The notes under the pieces were generated by a model. The model was not told where the DNA came from. It was given only the letters and a program-made list of their open reading frames with translations, and searched no databases. This document shows, piece by piece, positions 61,801 to 64,000 of a stretch of 64,000 nucleotides of DNA (its first letter is position 1; each line of letters begins with the position of its first letter). Origin of the DNA: Scytonema sp. UIC 10036 (GTDB taxonomy: Bacteria > Cyanobacteriota > Cyanobacteriia > Cyanobacteriales > Nostocaceae); assembly GCF_009725235.1 (NCBI RefSeq), contig NZ_WJFC01000046.1, forward strand, positions 1 through 64,000. The letters run 5' to 3'. The translations under genes and the position numbers were made by a program.

Positions 61801-63504
61801 GCACTACAACAACAGGATTGGACACCACAAGCGATCGCCCACTTTTGGAGCGTTACTCCCAAAGATATTTTATCGGGTCAAGAATTATCTGAACAAACAC
61901 CCTTACAATCAAGGTATCAATTTTTTGAACATTGTCAAAATCTCGGTTTTTACAGTCTGCTGTTTCTCACACAAGCATTAGCAAAGCAAAATATAATTGA
62001 GCCAATGAAGCTGATGGTTGTTACCAGTAATGTGCATGATATAACTGGCAGTGAGAATTTATGCCCTGAGAAGGCAACCATATTAGGGTCATGTAATGTA
62101 ATCCCACAAGAGTACCTCAATATCACTTGTTGTTGTGTCGATATTGTTTTCCCAGAATCTGGAAGTAAACAATCGCAAAGATTGATGGATTATCTGCTGA
62201 CAGAACTAATAGCACCAGTCACAGATAGATTAATTGCTTATCGTGAAAATCATCGCTGGATTAAAATCTATGAAGCTTTACATATAGATGAAAGCATTAC
62301 CAGCCAAACCAAGTTGAGGAAAGGGGGCGTTTATTTAATCACTGGTGGGCTTGGGCGCATTGGTTTAGCAATGTCAGAATACTTGGCAAAAACAATGCAG
62401 GCTAAGTTAGTTTTGATCGGGCGAAAGGACATACCTGAAAGACATCAATGGTCTCAATGGCTGCTAACTCACGATCAGTCCAATGAAGTTAGCCAAAAAC
62501 TTCGGAAAGTAATGATGCTTGAGGAATTAGGTGCAGAAGTTCAGGTTATCAGTGCTGATGTCGCTAACGAACAACAAATGCAAAGAGCTATAGCATTAGC
62601 TAAGGAACACTTCGGTGAAATTCATGGTGTAATCCATGCAGCGGGAATTAATGACGATGCTTATTACACTATCCAAGAAACTTCTACAAATCAAAGCCAA
62701 TCACAATTTCATCCCAAAGTGTATGGACTATTTGTTTTAGAAAAGGTTTTGCGAGGTCAAAATTTAGATTTTTGTTTATTAACGTCCTCTTCATCATCTG
62801 TTTTGGGAGGTATAGGATTAATTTCCTATTCTGCTGCTAATCTTTTTATGGATGCTTATGCTCACAAGCACAACCAGACGAGCTTGTTCCCCTATATTAG
62901 TACTAACTGGGATACCTGGCAGGAGAACGACAACGGAAAGCAAGATATTACTTTTGGATTAGGGTTAGAAAAGTTACGCATGACACCGCAGGAAGGAATA
63001 GAAGTCTTGAGGCGTTTATTATCTATAAATACAACTCTTCAGATAATTGTTTCTGCGGGAGAGTTACAACCAAGGATTGACCAATGGATCAAACGAGAAT
63101 TTTTACGAAATAGAAAAGCACTCAAAGAAGAAAATTTAATTTCAAATCACCAAAGACCAAACTTACCCACAGTATATGTTCCTCCAAGAAATGAGATAGA
63201 GCAAAAAATTACGAGAATTTGGCAACAACTCCTTGGTATAGGAGAGATAGGAATTTATGACAACTTTTTTGAACTGGGTGGTGATTCGTTGATAAGTGTC
63301 CAGGTTACATCCCAGCTGCAAAAAGAACTGAATGTTCAAATTCCCATAGTCAGTATTTATAACAGACCTACTATAAGTTCTCTTGCTGAAATCATAAGTG
63401 GTGATGAAAATCAGAAAAACTTAGGGCAGTCTAGTCTTGATAGAGGTGAAAAACGAAGAGAGAAGAAAAAGCAACGAAGAAAAAGCAATATCGACAGATT
63501 TTAA
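58816..63504 (+). CDS. Type I PKS module: KS-AT-KR-ACP
   Basis: A complete 1562-aa chain-extension module giving a beta-hydroxy intermediate. KS: TTCSSS Cys ~188, EAHGTGTTLGDP, NIGHLDDAAG. AT: MFSGQGSQYVNMGREL, GHSIGEYVAATL with Ser ~634, SHAFHSQMM (~728, malonyl type) and VGPGRTLS. KR: an inactive structural half (~930-1150), then GGLGRIG (~1176) and catalytic SSSSSVLGGIGLISYSAAN with Tyr ~1337. ACP: LGGDSL, Ser ~1486. No DH or ER. It is closely similar to the PKS at 48723 from KS through KR, so the two derive from one another or from a recent common module, and it shows what the AT of that protein lost. The tail (RGEKRREKKKQRRKS) is a possible docking segment. Confidence 0.95.
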   Translation: MENSMDKSNDFLSIRTGLEIAVIGLSGCFPKAKNIDTFWKNLQNGVESIHFFTNQELKDLGVDSSLLQNPSYIKAQGAVEGIDLFDASFFGVSPREAEVMEPSMRHFLEYAWTAIEDAGYSCEAYNKPIGVYAGANFSNYLFNIYSNNDIIASVGDKQIEKGVSPAYYTTFASYKLNLTGPSYTVQTTCSSSLVAVHLACQSLLSGECDIALAGGVSISEALGYLYQEGGIESPDGHCRAFDAKAKGTVRGRGLGIVVLKRLEEAIADGDCIHAVIKGSAINNDGSDKVSYTAPSVNGQAKVIRDAQDMAGIEPDTISYIEAHGTGTTLGDPIEIAALKQAFRTKTTQKKGFCAIGSVKTNIGHLDDAAGVAGLIKTVLALKHKQIPPSLNFEEPSPQIDFANSPFYVNNKLSEWKTNGTPRRAGVSSFGFGGTNAHVILEEAPIPKPSSPSRSWQLLLLSTKTSTALETATDNLANYLQEHPDLNLADVAHTLQVGRWTLNHRRMVVCQTQEDAINALKDPQRAFTHYQEPCNRPIVFMFSGQGSQYVNMGRELYESETVFREQFDYCCELLKPHLGLDLRTVLYPSEEKAQEATQKLQQTAITQPALFVIEYALAKLWMTWGVHPEMMIGHSIGEYVAATLAGVFSLEGALGIVATRGKLMQQLPGGAMLSIGLPEKEVQELLKQEVSLAATNAPSSCVVSGSTEAIDQLQQKLQQIGVNCRRLHTSHAFHSQMMEPIIETFIRSLQKVKLNPPKISFISNVSGTWITTAEATDPNYWAKHLRQPVRFCEGITELVKTPETLFLEVGPGRTLSTFVKQHQKEESLVLTSLRHPQQQESDVAFLLNSLGKLWLFGVKVDWSGFYTNERRHRIPLPTYPFERQRYWIELNQNATLARMQQPSMDKKPDIADWFYVPRWKESTPLELFQQEKSLEQKLCWLVFADTYGVGVEVAERLKQKDQDVIVVRIADNFAKLNDYTYAINPQQRDNYDALLEALQQQDWTPQAIAHFWSVTPKDILSGQELSEQTPLQSRYQFFEHCQNLGFYSLLFLTQALAKQNIIEPMKLMVVTSNVHDITGSENLCPEKATILGSCNVIPQEYLNITCCCVDIVFPESGSKQSQRLMDYLLTELIAPVTDRLIAYRENHRWIKIYEALHIDESITSQTKLRKGGVYLITGGLGRIGLAMSEYLAKTMQAKLVLIGRKDIPERHQWSQWLLTHDQSNEVSQKLRKVMMLEELGAEVQVISADVANEQQMQRAIALAKEHFGEIHGVIHAAGINDDAYYTIQETSTNQSQSQFHPKVYGLFVLEKVLRGQNLDFCLLTSSSSSVLGGIGLISYSAANLFMDAYAHKHNQTSLFPYISTNWDTWQENDNGKQDITFGLGLEKLRMTPQEGIEVLRRLLSINTTLQIIVSAGELQPRIDQWIKREFLRNRKALKEENLISNHQRPNLPTVYVPPRNEIEQKITRIWQQLLGIGEIGIYDNFFELGGDSLISVQVTSQLQKELNVQIPIVSIYNRPTISSLAEIISGDENQKNLGQSSLDRGEKRREKKKQRRKSNIDRF

Positions 63505-63537
63505 AGCATTTTTTCAATAAAATAGGTGAGATGAGAG

Positions 63538-64000
63538 ATGTCTAACTACAAGAAATATTCGGAAAAATTTGACGAAATAAATGATGATTTAGGCATAGCT
63601 ATTGTTGGTATGGCTGGACGATTTCCTGGCGCAATAAATATTGAAGAATTTTGGCAGAATATCAGAGATGGAAAAGAATCAGTCACTTTTTTCAGTGATG
63701 AAGAACTAAAAGTTTCGGGAATCGCTCCAGCAGAAGTGAGTGATCCTCAATATGTAAAAGCAAGACCCATCCTCAAAGATATAGAGATGTTTGATGCTTC
63801 GTTCTTCAACTTTTCTGCTAAAGAAGCTGAACTTACAGATCCACAACATCGCCTCTTCTTAGAGTGTGCTTATGAAGCTCTTGAAAGTGCTGGCTATGGT
63901 TCTGCTAAAGGTTCTATTGGAGTTTATGCTGGCTCCTCCACCGCAGGTAGCTATATGTCGAATCATTATTCAAATCCTGAGGTCATAGCATTACAAGATA
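63538..64000 (+). CDS. Start of a further type I PKS (KS domain), cut by the window edge
   Basis: ATG 63538, preceded by AGGTGAG, opens [20 protein letters not shown] followed by the KS N-terminus ([53 protein letters not shown]). The gene runs off the right end before the active-site Cys. The charged N-terminal helix is a probable docking partner for the basic tail of the preceding PKS, 33 bp away, so the assembly line continues beyond the window. Confidence 0.95.
   Translation, partial: MSNYKKYSEKFDEINDDLGIAIVGMAGRFPGAINIEEFWQNIRDGKESVTFFSDEELKVSGIAPAEVSDPQYVKARPILKDIEMFDASFFNFSAKEAELTDPQHRLFLECAYEALESAGYGSAKGSIGVYAGSSTAGSYMSNHYSNPEVIALQD

Noticed and set aside
1..64000. tRNA or rRNA genes
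   Set aside because: I noticed none when reading the intergenic regions, but I could not run a structure search, so a tRNA could have been missed.

Overview
The window looks like the chromosome of a filamentous, Nostocales-type cyanobacterium. GCGATCGC (HIP1) octamers are scattered through it. Gene borders carry arrays of degenerate heptamers (TTAGTGG/CAACTAA, GGCTAAT, GAATTCT). The gene content also fits: zinc-ribbon Ser/Thr kinases with an HRDISPDN loop, a DUF3102 protein, a TonB-receptor leader, SpeD and PGK. All assignments come from reading the sequence; no database search was run.

Layout. (1) 546-6467 is an orphan NRPS (half C-A-PCP-C-A-PCP) without a thioesterase. (2) 6.7-12.2 kb holds housekeeping and exopolysaccharide genes: a cysteine-rich hypothetical, cobU, two GT2 glycosyltransferases, a WcaF-type acetyltransferase and a CAP-domain lipoprotein. 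(3) 12.3-15.3 kb is a small plastic region: a gene relic, a PaaK-like adenylate-forming enzyme, a frameshifted DUF5615 toxin gene and an HNH pair, bracketed by a duplicated ~60-bp segment. (4) 15.5-19.5 kb carries two paralogous kinases, the second split by a frameshift in a C-rich tract. (5) 19.8-26.3 kb has speD, an unknown gene, a Nudix hydrolase, pgk, a Usp protein, a type II thioesterase and a VOC-like protein. (6) 27.0-33.8 kb is a scarred region: a DUF3102 protein, an acyl-CoA/ACP synthetase flanked by two copies of a DUF3102/cas5 gene junction, a decayed type I-C-like cas5, a PepSY membrane protein, two truncated TonB-receptor leaders and an IS1-family element that abuts one of them.

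(7) 34.5-64 kb is a lipopeptide/polyketide cluster, all on the plus strand and running off the right edge. A FAAL-ACP-C-A-PCP protein should activate a fatty acid and join it to glycine. It is followed by a free-standing acyltransferase, an APC permease, a lipoprotein methyltransferase and a four-gene set for a hydroxymalonyl/methoxymalonyl-ACP extender (3-hydroxyacyl-CoA dehydrogenase, ACP, acyl-CoA dehydrogenase, FkbH-like), with a JmjC-like gene in the middle. Next come a PKS with a ruined AT and a terminal epimerase-like domain, a stand-alone condensation domain with an altered catalytic His, a half-C-A-PCP protein, a complete KS-AT-KR-ACP PKS and the start of another PKS.

The most interesting idea is that the first PKS (48.7-54.5 kb) has lost its own AT (catalytic Ser to Gly plus a deletion of about 80 residues). 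Its extender would then be supplied in trans by the discrete AT at 39.9-41.2 kb, probably from the dedicated ACP built by the neighbouring extender genes. No O-methyltransferase typical of methoxymalonyl pathways is seen, so hydroxymalonyl-ACP is the simpler prediction. Relics around the JmjC-like gene show that the extender cassette was once duplicated and then partly lost.
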